Source: an uncultured Prevotellaceae bacterium
GTDB lineage: Bacteria; Bacteroidota; Bacteroidia; Bacteroidales; Bacteroidaceae
Direction: 5' to 3'
Length of the DNA: 26,604 nt
Assembly (NCBI GenBank): GCA_937915745.1
Contig: CALGGJ010000082.1
Location: forward strand, 1 to 26,604
The translations under genes were made by a program, and so were the position numbers. Below, one piece after another: positions 7,819-14,464 of this stretch. The stretch's first letter is position 1. Each line of letters starts with the position of its first letter. Under the pieces are notes generated by a model that saw only the letters and a list, made by a program, of their open reading frames with translations, had not been told where the DNA came from and did not search any database.

Positions 7819-9219
7819 TCAGTTGGTTGGTTGTTCTGATGTTTTTGTTTTTTGGGCATCGTATTTGTGTTTCTCCTCTTGCAGGAAGTTGAAGAATAGT
7901 TGTCCCAGTTCCTCTCCACCTCTGAAGTTGATGTGTGTATAGTCGCGGTTGGCTTTGCCTTCCTGCTGGAGTCTGACCATGCTGCCCTCGCCACCCATTG
8001 CTTCCTGTAAGTTCCAGAATGCGATGCTTTCGTCTTCGGCCATTTGCCGTTGTGCCTCTACCAGTTGCAGCACTCCGCCCATTGTGTGGAATTGACCGTC
8101 GGCACCGCGCACATCGCGGTCGTTCATGCTGACGAGCAGGAAGCTGGTATTGGTGAACACGTGCTTATATAGTTCGATACATTGTTTAAATCGGGTTTGG
8201 TAGGGTACGTAAGTCCTTACCGATGGTGATGCCATGTTAAGTCCGAAGTGCATGATGATGAGGTCGTATTGTCTCAGACGTGCAAACTGCCGTAAGACAT
8301 TTTCAGGCACTGTCCCGATGTGCCAGCCCACACTGCCTCGCATGGAGAAACAGTCGAGTGAAATACCGCGCCACGATTCTAATGCCATGCCATAGAATCG
8401 GCCACCACCCTCAACTGTAACTCTGATGCGGCCTATTTTGCCCTTTACCGTGACTGCTTCAACCGTGTCCTGGCTAATACTGTCGGTGGCTTCGTACAGA
8501 GGTTGATATGCTTCGCCATTCACCGAACACGACATTCTTAGGTTTGGCTCCGGTGTGAAATAGAGTGTGGCACGCTGCACGGTGTCGAGGTGTTCGGGAT
8601 ATACGCGTTTCTGTCCTCTCAAGTCGATGTATGCACCGGCATTTGGTGTGTAATATCGTCCGCTGATGCCTTGTGCCTTCATGTCAAACCCACTGCTGTT
8701 GACGCCCACTACATTGTGTTCGTCCCATCCTTGGCTCAGTTCGAGTACTGTGGTGCGGAATCCGGCTACCGACGACTGTATGTCGGTCCAGCCTACACCG
8801 CGCCCGCCATATTCCTGTTGCAGCAACTCGCGCAGGGCTGATGTGAGTATGTCGCCTTCGATAAACGAATCGCCGAAATAGGCAATGCGTACTGGCCGTA
8901 GGCGGGCGCTGTCGAGACGCGAGAAGAAATGAGACAGCGGATGGCGCGACTGAATGCTGTCGGTGAGGCTGTCGGTAGGGTTTTCACCCTCGGTAATAGC
9001 TGCTTGCTCCGTATTAAGACCTTGATAATATGCACTCTTGAGGTCGGATGCGGCTGTTGCTGATGCTGACTCTTCACCCCTTGGTTTAGTCACGTCGCTC
9101 AGCACATCGACAACTCTCAGCTCGTAGTCGCCTATGCTGAGAGTGGGAGGGAAGTGCAAGCCAACCAGGGTTGCCACCACCATTGTCATCAAGAGGAAAG
9201 TGCGTAGTCCTTTATTCAT
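7819..9219 (-). CDS. SGNH/GDSL-type hydrolase, likely partner of the MBOAT acyltransferase
   Basis: The 466-residue protein starts with a signal anchor (MNKGLRTFLLMTMVVATLVGL), so the catalytic part should face the periplasm. The SGNH blocks are recognisable: YFGDSFIEGD (nucleophile serine, block I) near residue 115, MHFGLNMASPS (block III asparagine), and DYTHINFRGGEELG (block V Asp and His) near the C-terminus. A ~90-residue low-complexity stretch rich in S, T, A and E precedes the domain. A beta-rich insert (YFTPEPNLRMSCSVNGE) between blocks recalls carbohydrate-binding modules. Its location 12 bases before the MBOAT gene suggests it completes O-acylation of a cell-surface glycan; a free esterase is the alternative. 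Confidence 0.85.
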   Translation of the reverse strand: MNKGLRTFLLMTMVVATLVGLHFPPTLSIGDYELRVVDVLSDVTKPRGEESASATAASDLKSAYYQGLNTEQAAITEGENPTDSLTDSIQSRHPLSHFFSRLDSARLRPVRIAYFGDSFIEGDILTSALRELLQQEYGGRGVGWTDIQSSVAGFRTTVLELSQGWDEHNVVGVNSSGFDMKAQGISGRYYTPNAGAYIDLRGQKRVYPEHLDTVQRATLYFTPEPNLRMSCSVNGEAYQPLYEATDSISQDTVEAVTVKGKIGRIRVTVEGGGRFYGMALESWRGISLDCFSMRGSVGWHIGTVPENVLRQFARLRQYDLIIMHFGLNMASPSVRTYVPYQTRFKQCIELYKHVFTNTSFLLVSMNDRDVRGADGQFHTMGGVLQLVEAQRQMAEDESIAFWNLQEAMGGEGSMVRLQQEGKANRDYTHINFRGGEELGQLFFNFLQEEKHKYDAQKTKTSEQPTN

Positions 9220-9275
9220 TTCTCACTGTGGGGCCAGTCCCACAAGGTGTTGTTCCTAAAAATCATTTGCGGGTG

Positions 9276-9283
9276 CAAAGGTA
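9276..9283 (-). promoter_or_regulatory. -7 box for the SGNH-MBOAT-folK operon
   Basis: On the minus strand this reads TACCTTTGC, an exact TAnnTTTG match, about 57 bases before the SGNH start codon. A -33 TTTG is not obvious at the expected distance. Apart from this box the gap 9220-9370 holds only AT-rich sequence. Confidence 0.6.
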
Positions 9284-9370
9284 ATAATTATTTACCATTC
9301 TGCACCCACTATTTGTCATTTATTTCAGAATAGCCCCCTCTTTTACCTGCTTTGAGGGCCACATGTTATT

Positions 9371-11818
9371 CTACTCTTGTACATATATTCTTTGCACCCT
9401 CGTCGAGATGCCGGTAAGTATTTCGTATGGGATTGTGCCGGTTGCATCGCTGAGTGATGTTACCGGCAGTTCATCGCCGAAGATAGTCACCATGTCGCCT
9501 TCGCTGCATTCGATATCGGTTACGTCTATCATACATACATCCATGCAGATGTTTCCCACGTAAGGTGCCGGTTTTCCGCCTACCAGGCAGTAGCAATGTC
9601 CGTTGCCAAGGTGCCGGTTAAGTCCGTCGGCATATCCTATCGGAATTGCTGCTATCCGGCTGTTGCGCTTCGTGTGTCCGCAACGGCTGTAGCCCACAGT
9701 GTCGCCTTCCGGCACATCGCGTATTTGCAATATGGTAGTTTTCAGTGTTGCAACGTTGTTTATCACGGTGTTGTTGCGTGGATTGATGCCATACAGTCCG
9801 AGTCCGAGGCGCACCATGTCGAGTTGATATTTAGGGAAATGTTCGATTCCGGCCGAATTGCATATATGTCTCAGTATTTTGTGGCTGTATGCATCCTGCA
9901 GTTGTCTCGATGCATGCTCAAACAATGCGAATTGCTGCTTTGAGAAGTCGTCGAATTGGTCGCCGTCGCTTCCTGCAAAATGGCTGAATACCGAGCAAGG
10001 CACAAGTGCCGACTGCTTGGACAGGCGGACAATGAGGCGTTCGGTGTCGGTGTTGGGATTGAATCCGAGTCGGTGCATTCCGGTGTCGAGCTTTATGTGT
10101 ATAGGGAAGTTGGTGATTCCTTCTTTTTCTGCTGCATATATGAGTGCTTCAAGCAGTTTGAAGCTATATACTTCTGGTTCGAGCCTATAGTCGAACAACA
10201 TCTTGAACGATGTCATCTCGGGATTCATGACCATGATGTTGGCCGTGATGCCCCCGCGGCGCAGGTCGGCACCCTCGTCGGCCACGGCCACCGCCAGATA
10301 GTCCACACCTTGGTCTTGCAGGGTCTTGCTGGTTTCCAGTGCTCCCATGCCGTAGGCCGATGCCTTGACCATGCACACCATCTTTGTGTCGGGTTGCAGG
10401 AATGAGCGGTAGTGGTGAAGGTTGTCGATGAGTGCGTTGAGGTTTACCTCGAGTATTGTCTGGTGCACTTTCAGGGTGAGCAGGTCTGACAGGCGGTCGA
10501 AGTGATATCGGCGTGCGCCTTTTATGAGGATGAACTCGTCGGCCAGATGGGCAAAGATGTCGCTGGCAATCAGTTCCTCGGTGGTGTGGAAGAAGTGGCT
10601 CTCCATCTTGAAGTATCCTGCACACGACATGATTTCGTCACCCACACCTATCAGCTTGTCTATGCCGCGGCTTTCGGCCATGTGTGCCACCCTGGCATAT
10701 AGCGAGCGTGGTGCCTCACCGCTTTGCAGTATGTCGCTCAGGATGAGTGTGCGGCGTCCGGCCTGTGTGTCGGGGCGGCGGCTCATGAAGTCGAGTGCTA
10801 TGTCGAGCGAGTGTATGTCGGAGTTGTAAGTGTCGTTGATGAGTGTACATCCGTTTATTCCGTCCTTCACCTCAAGGCGCATGGCCACCGGTTCGAGTGC
10901 CGACATGCGTTGGCAGATGGTGTCGAGGCTGGCATACTTGCCAAGGCTGGCACATGTTGCCAGGCATACCACCGAGTTTTCTATTGCGGCGTTGTCGATG
11001 AATGGTATGGTGTATTGTCCCTGCCGCCCGTCGAGGGTGTAGGTTATGGTTGCGGTGTTGCCGTGTTTCTCCACACTGCGCACCATCGGCCAGCACTTCA
11101 CCTTGTCTTTCACCTCCTGGCGTGCAACCTTGCAGATGAACTCGTCTTGCAGGTTGATGACGGCTGTGTCGCAGTCTTTGAACAGTTTGAGTTTTTCGTC
11201 GCATTTGCCTTCGCGGGTGAAGAAGTTCTCTTGGTGTGCCTCGCCTATGTTGGTAATCACGCTTACTGTAGGGCGTATCATGCGGTTGAGGTTGTCCATC
11301 TCTCCCGGGTTGGATATTCCGGCTTCGATTATGGCAATGTCGTTGTGCTGGTTGAGCAGCCACAGCGAGAGCGGCACACCCACTTGCGAGTTGTAGCTGC
11401 GGGGCGACCGGCACACGTTGAAGTCGGGCGAGAGCAACTGGTAGAGCCATTCCTTCACCGTCGTTTTGCCGTTGCTGCCGGTGATGGCAACCACTGGTAT
11501 GTCAAACTGCTGACGGTGGTATGCCGCCAGGGTTTGCAGGGCTTGCAGGGTGTCGTGTACGAGCAGGAAGTTGCTGTCGGGATATTGTGACGGGTTCGAG
11601 GGTAGGGTGCTTACCACAAAATTGCGTACTCCGCGTTTGTGCAACTCGCCTATGTATCGGTGGCCGTCGTTGCGGTTGGTGCGTATTGCGAAAAACAGTG
11701 TCTCTGCGGGGAAGCAGAGCGAACGGCTGTCGATGAGTAGCCAGTTGATGAGGGCATCGTCGGCCCCGTGGCGGTCGGCACCCATGATGCGTGCTATGTC
11801 GCTAATTCTGTATTGCAT
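9371..11818 (-). CDS. murF-alr: Fused UDP-MurNAc-tripeptide--D-Ala-D-Ala ligase / alanine racemase
   Basis: One 815-residue chain joins two peptidoglycan enzymes. Residues about 1-450 are MurF, which adds D-Ala-D-Ala to the UDP-muramoyl tripeptide: ATP loop GSNGKTTVKEW near residue 114, EAGISNPGEMDNL near 167, and NDTYNSD near 329. Residues about 455-815 are alanine racemase, which makes the D-Ala: MVCMVKASAYGMG holds the PLP lysine, SHFAGSDGDQFD follows, and IPIGYADGLNR and VGNICMDVCMIDV close the site. The typical family sequence is AYGHG, here AYGMG. The fusion is normal for Bacteroidota. The start overlaps the end of the GSCFA gene by 17 bases, so the two are coupled. Confidence 0.96.
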   Translation of the reverse strand: MQYRISDIARIMGADRHGADDALINWLLIDSRSLCFPAETLFFAIRTNRNDGHRYIGELHKRGVRNFVVSTLPSNPSQYPDSNFLLVHDTLQALQTLAAYHRQQFDIPVVAITGSNGKTTVKEWLYQLLSPDFNVCRSPRSYNSQVGVPLSLWLLNQHNDIAIIEAGISNPGEMDNLNRMIRPTVSVITNIGEAHQENFFTREGKCDEKLKLFKDCDTAVINLQDEFICKVARQEVKDKVKCWPMVRSVEKHGNTATITYTLDGRQGQYTIPFIDNAAIENSVVCLATCASLGKYASLDTICQRMSALEPVAMRLEVKDGINGCTLINDTYNSDIHSLDIALDFMSRRPDTQAGRRTLILSDILQSGEAPRSLYARVAHMAESRGIDKLIGVGDEIMSCAGYFKMESHFFHTTEELIASDIFAHLADEFILIKGARRYHFDRLSDLLTLKVHQTILEVNLNALIDNLHHYRSFLQPDTKMVCMVKASAYGMGALETSKTLQDQGVDYLAVAVADEGADLRRGGITANIMVMNPEMTSFKMLFDYRLEPEVYSFKLLEALIYAAEKEGITNFPIHIKLDTGMHRLGFNPNTDTERLIVRLSKQSALVPCSVFSHFAGSDGDQFDDFSKQQFALFEHASRQLQDAYSHKILRHICNSAGIEHFPKYQLDMVRLGLGLYGINPRNNTVINNVATLKTTILQIRDVPEGDTVGYSRCGHTKRNSRIAAIPIGYADGLNRHLGNGHCYCLVGGKPAPYVGNICMDVCMIDVTDIECSEGDMVTIFGDELPVTSLSDATGTIPYEILTGISTRVQRIYVQE

Positions 11819-12641
11819 GTTTCAGTTGCTTTATTTTTTCTTGGGTGTTGTTGATTAGTCTTATGTAGTCGGGGTTGTCGGGGTCTGACGGCCGGTGTGC
11901 CATCGTGCGGTTCAGGGTTTCAAACTCGTCGGTCAACTTGTCGGTCTCAGCCGTGAAACAGGCTCGTCGCAGCTGTTGCCATATGTAGTCGATGGCCAGT
12001 GTCGAGGGATGAAGCATATCGTCGGCATAGAATCGGTAGTCGCGCAGTTCGTCCATCACTATTTCGTAAGACGGGAAGTAATGACAGCAGCCAGGATAGA
12101 GCTGGCACAGGCGGTCGATGGCCAGCAACAGGGTGGACTTGCTCAGCTGGTTGGCATGGAGGCCGTCCTGCTTGTGGCGGATTGGGCTCACCGTAAGCAA
12201 GAGCTGCTGATTGTGCGGGATGGCAAAATGCTCGATGAAATCGACATATTTCGTTACAATTGCATCCACCGTGAGACGCTGGCGGTCGAATAGCCGGCCG
12301 TCTTGTTTCTTGCAGTTGGCCACCACATGGCCAGTCGATTTCAACCTATAGACCCATGCCGTACCGAAGGTAATCACCACCGTGTCGAAACCATCGGTCG
12401 CCAACGGTTCGCGCGGATGTTGTGCCCATTCCATAAACTCGGCCGAGGGACTGGTCAGCGCATCTATAATCGACTCTGGATTATAGAGTGTGCCATAGGG
12501 ATTGACCGTCACATCAAAGCCGCCATCGGCAAGACGCGAGCCTATGCTGTCGGTAAAACACGAGCCGAGCATCAAGATGCGGTCTTTATGGCTGAGGGCG
12601 ATGTTACAACCCGAGATATCCACTTTTGTAGTTAATTCCAC
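11802..12641 (-). CDS. GSCFA-domain protein
   Basis: The name-giving motif is present as MLGSCFTDSIGSRL near the N-terminus, followed by NPYGTLYNPESI, FGTAWVY and LTVSPIRHKQDG, with a late YFPSYEIVMDELRDYRFYADDMLHPS block. GSCFA proteins resemble SGNH hydrolases and their substrates are unknown. I place the start at a GTG at 12641 (279 residues, beginning MELTTKVDIS), because homologues begin just before this point. The 42 residues that an upstream ATG would add are low in similarity and cover promoter-like DNA. The gene is cotranscribed with murF-alr, which hints at an envelope role. Confidence 0.82.
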   Translation of the reverse strand: MELTTKVDISGCNIALSHKDRILMLGSCFTDSIGSRLADGGFDVTVNPYGTLYNPESIIDALTSPSAEFMEWAQHPREPLATDGFDTVVITFGTAWVYRLKSTGHVVANCKKQDGRLFDRQRLTVDAIVTKYVDFIEHFAIPHNQQLLLTVSPIRHKQDGLHANQLSKSTLLLAIDRLCQLYPGCCHYFPSYEIVMDELRDYRFYADDMLHPSTLAIDYIWQQLRRACFTAETDKLTDEFETLNRTMAHRPSDPDNPDYIRLINNTQEKIKQLKHAIQN

Positions 12642-12704
12642 GTCGCTTATGAGGTATTTTGGTGATTTATTTAACTTTATGATGGCGGTTCCGTTTTTTT
12701 GTGT

Positions 12705-12740
12705 TAACTTTGACCACACAAATTTCAAAATGCAAAAGTA
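12705..12740. promoter_or_regulatory. Divergent promoter region between the GSCFA gene and the nucleoside kinase gene
   Basis: A TAACTTTG box at 12705-12712 on the plus strand lies 46 bases before the kinase ATG. On the minus strand a TACTTTTG box (12733-12740) lies about 90 bases before the GTG of the GSCFA gene. Neither has a clear -33 box at 19-21 bases. Confidence 0.5.
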
Positions 12741-12758
12741 ATAAAAGTTATTCAAACG

Positions 12759-13757
12759 ATGAAACAAGACGAAATTTTTTTACAGATTCAAGATAAAAAA
12801 ACGAGCGAAATACGGTTTGTTCAGCTCCAAACAGTCGCCGACTTGAACCGCGCCATACGCGACGGCCACACAAAAGACGTCATCAATATGTCGGAAATCA
12901 TGATGGATAAACGCATCAACCGTATAGCCGACACCGTAGCCGCCAACCATTCGGTGCGCGTGGTGCTGATTGCAGGTCCGTCGTCGAGCGGCAAGACCAC
13001 GTTTAGCAAACGACTCTCACTGCATCTGCTTGCAAACCACCTGAAACCATATCCCGTATCGCTCGACGACTATTTCGTCGATCGCACCAAGACACCAATC
13101 GACGAAAACGGCGAATACGACTACGAATCCATCCATGCACTCAACCTCGACCTGCTCCACCGACACATAACCACACTGCTGGCCGGAGGCGAGGTGGAAC
13201 TGCCACGCTACGACTTCCCGACTGGAACCACACAGTCCAGCGGCAGGCGACTGAGGCTCGACGACGACATGATACTCATCCTCGAAGGCATACACGCACT
13301 CAACCCACTGCTTACCGACGAGATACCGCAGGAAACAAAATACCGAATATATGTATCAGCCCTTGCGCCAGTGCAATGGGACGACGACCGTGCCGTGTCG
13401 CGTACCGACAGCCGACTCATACGCCGCATACTGCGCGACCACCGATACCGGGGTACATCGCCGGCTGCCACCATCGACCGCTGGCCAAGCGTGCGACGGG
13501 GTGAAGACCTGTGGGTATTCCCATTCCAGAAATATGCCGACACCGAGTTCAACAGCGTACAATTCTACGAACTGGCAGTCCTGCGCAACAAAGTGCTGCC
13601 CATACTGGCCGAGATAACCCCCGACCAACCACAATACCAGGTAGCCGACCGACTGCGGCACCTCCTGCTGCAGTTCCAGCCAATCGAAGACATGTCGCTG
13701 CTGCCACCGGTCTCCCTCCTGCGCGAATTCATGGGCGGCAGTTCGTTCAGATACTGA
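12759..13757 (+). CDS. Nucleoside (uridine) kinase-like protein, short form
   Basis: The 332-residue protein has a P-loop GPSSSGKTTFSKRLS near residue 73, a downstream SLDDYFVDR metal/substrate segment, LPRYDFPTG, and a Walker-B-like DMILILEGIHALNP, the pattern of uridine kinases that phosphorylate uridine or cytidine. Most Bacteroidota homologues I know are about 550 residues, with an N-terminal TGS/ThrRS-like half. This one starts just before the linker (TVADLNRAIRDG, then MDKRINRIADTVAAN), so that half is missing. Upstream DNA is a divergent promoter region, not a broken gene, so the short form seems genuine. The nucleoside substrate is inferred from the family. Confidence 0.82.
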   Translation: MKQDEIFLQIQDKKTSEIRFVQLQTVADLNRAIRDGHTKDVINMSEIMMDKRINRIADTVAANHSVRVVLIAGPSSSGKTTFSKRLSLHLLANHLKPYPVSLDDYFVDRTKTPIDENGEYDYESIHALNLDLLHRHITTLLAGGEVELPRYDFPTGTTQSSGRRLRLDDDMILILEGIHALNPLLTDEIPQETKYRIYVSALAPVQWDDDRAVSRTDSRLIRRILRDHRYRGTSPAATIDRWPSVRRGEDLWVFPFQKYADTEFNSVQFYELAVLRNKVLPILAEITPDQPQYQVADRLRHLLLQFQPIEDMSLLPPVSLLREFMGGSSFRY

Positions 13758-13808
13758 ACCACCCATGCACAGACACCATCCAACCTCCGAACACCACCAC
13801 CCATCTGC

Positions 13809-13896
13809 GACCCCGCACTCGCGACACCGAGACCCCGCACTCGCGACACCGAGACTCCGCACTCGCGGGGTCATGAGTGTACACTCGCAGATGTAG
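13809..13896 (+). repeat. 22-bp tandem repeat array B
   Basis: Units begin at 13809, 13831, 13853 and 13875. The first two are identical (begin GACCCCGCACTCGCGAC), the third changes its second half, and the fourth keeps only the ACTCGC core. The period and core match array A. The array lies 50 bases after the kinase stop codon. Positions 13897-14067 after it contain no gene that I can support. Confidence 0.93.
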
Positions 13897-14067
13897 GTTG
13901 CCTTGCCGGCAGTTCCCTCATGCGTGCGTATGGTTTGGGTTTAAGGGGGAGGCTTGGATAGCGTATATAGGCCTGAGGGTTTGTCAATATACGTACATGG
14001 CTGAAGTTGTATATCTTCGCCGTCGTGTGTATATACGCGATGCCGGTTATGTGGGTACAGATGTAAC

Positions 14068-14256
14068 ATGATGAATAGTCGTTCTTGTCGTTTGCGGTGC
14101 AAAGTTACGACATTGCGTATAGACGAGTTTACCGATTTGTCCCAATACAAGGAAATCATTTCCCTATTGAAGAAAGGCTATGCCATTAGGAATGTGGCAA
14201 AGCTGACGGGAAAAGGCATCAGTACTATTCAACGTATAAAGAAGGATTTTTGCTGA
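14068..14256 (+). pseudogene. C-terminal helix-turn-helix stub of a recombinase-like gene
   Basis: The open frame gives 62 residues. Only the last ~46 look like protein: a basic leader, then ISLLKKGYAIRNVAKLTGK and STIQRIKKDF, a helix-turn-helix like the C-terminal DNA-binding domain of serine recombinases (resolvase/invertase family). The first ~15 codons run through DNA that looks intergenic, including a minus-strand TAACTTTG box at 14100-14107. No catalytic domain is upstream. I read it as the tail of a lost recombinase gene; a tiny standalone regulator is less likely. Confidence 0.5.
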
Positions 14257-14347
14257 TAACAGATGGCAGAATCCATAAAAATTCATAAACTCAGTTGATT
14301 TATCACAAAGTTTTGTCTGGAAATGTAAGAAAGTAAAATAAATTCAC

Positions 14348-14355
14348 TACCTTTG
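14348..14355 (+). promoter_or_regulatory. -7 box upstream of the lipoprotein gene
   Basis: TACCTTTG matches TAnnTTTG. Transcription would begin near 14362, about 100 bases before the preferred start at 14465. A second match, TATCTTTG at 14437-14444, lies closer. Neither has a convincing -33 box at 19-21 bases; TTTG at 14312-14315 is 32 bases away. Confidence 0.45.
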
Positions 14356-14464
14356 TAGCATTAAACTGAGATATATGGAAGAAGGTAAGTTTCGACATGT
14401 TTCCCAACCAGAACCGTGTCATAGAGGATTATCGCGTATCTTTGTACACAAAACTGTATGGGCT

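Noticed and set aside
10724..11590. 288-residue frame opposite murF
   Set aside because: Its His/Val/Cys-rich composition is typical of an antisense shadow of a strongly coding gene.
12642..12767. 42-residue N-terminal extension of the GSCFA protein
   Set aside because: It crosses the divergent promoter boxes; homologues start close to GTG 12641.
13961..14038. GCGTATATA / TATATACGC inverted pair as a recombination site
   Set aside because: Nine-base arms 60 bases apart in AT-rich DNA can arise by chance, and no active recombinase is present.
14375..14464. ATG 14375 as start of the lipoprotein
   Set aside because: It would place 30 polar residues before the signal peptide and leave a leader of only about 13 bases from the nearest promoter.
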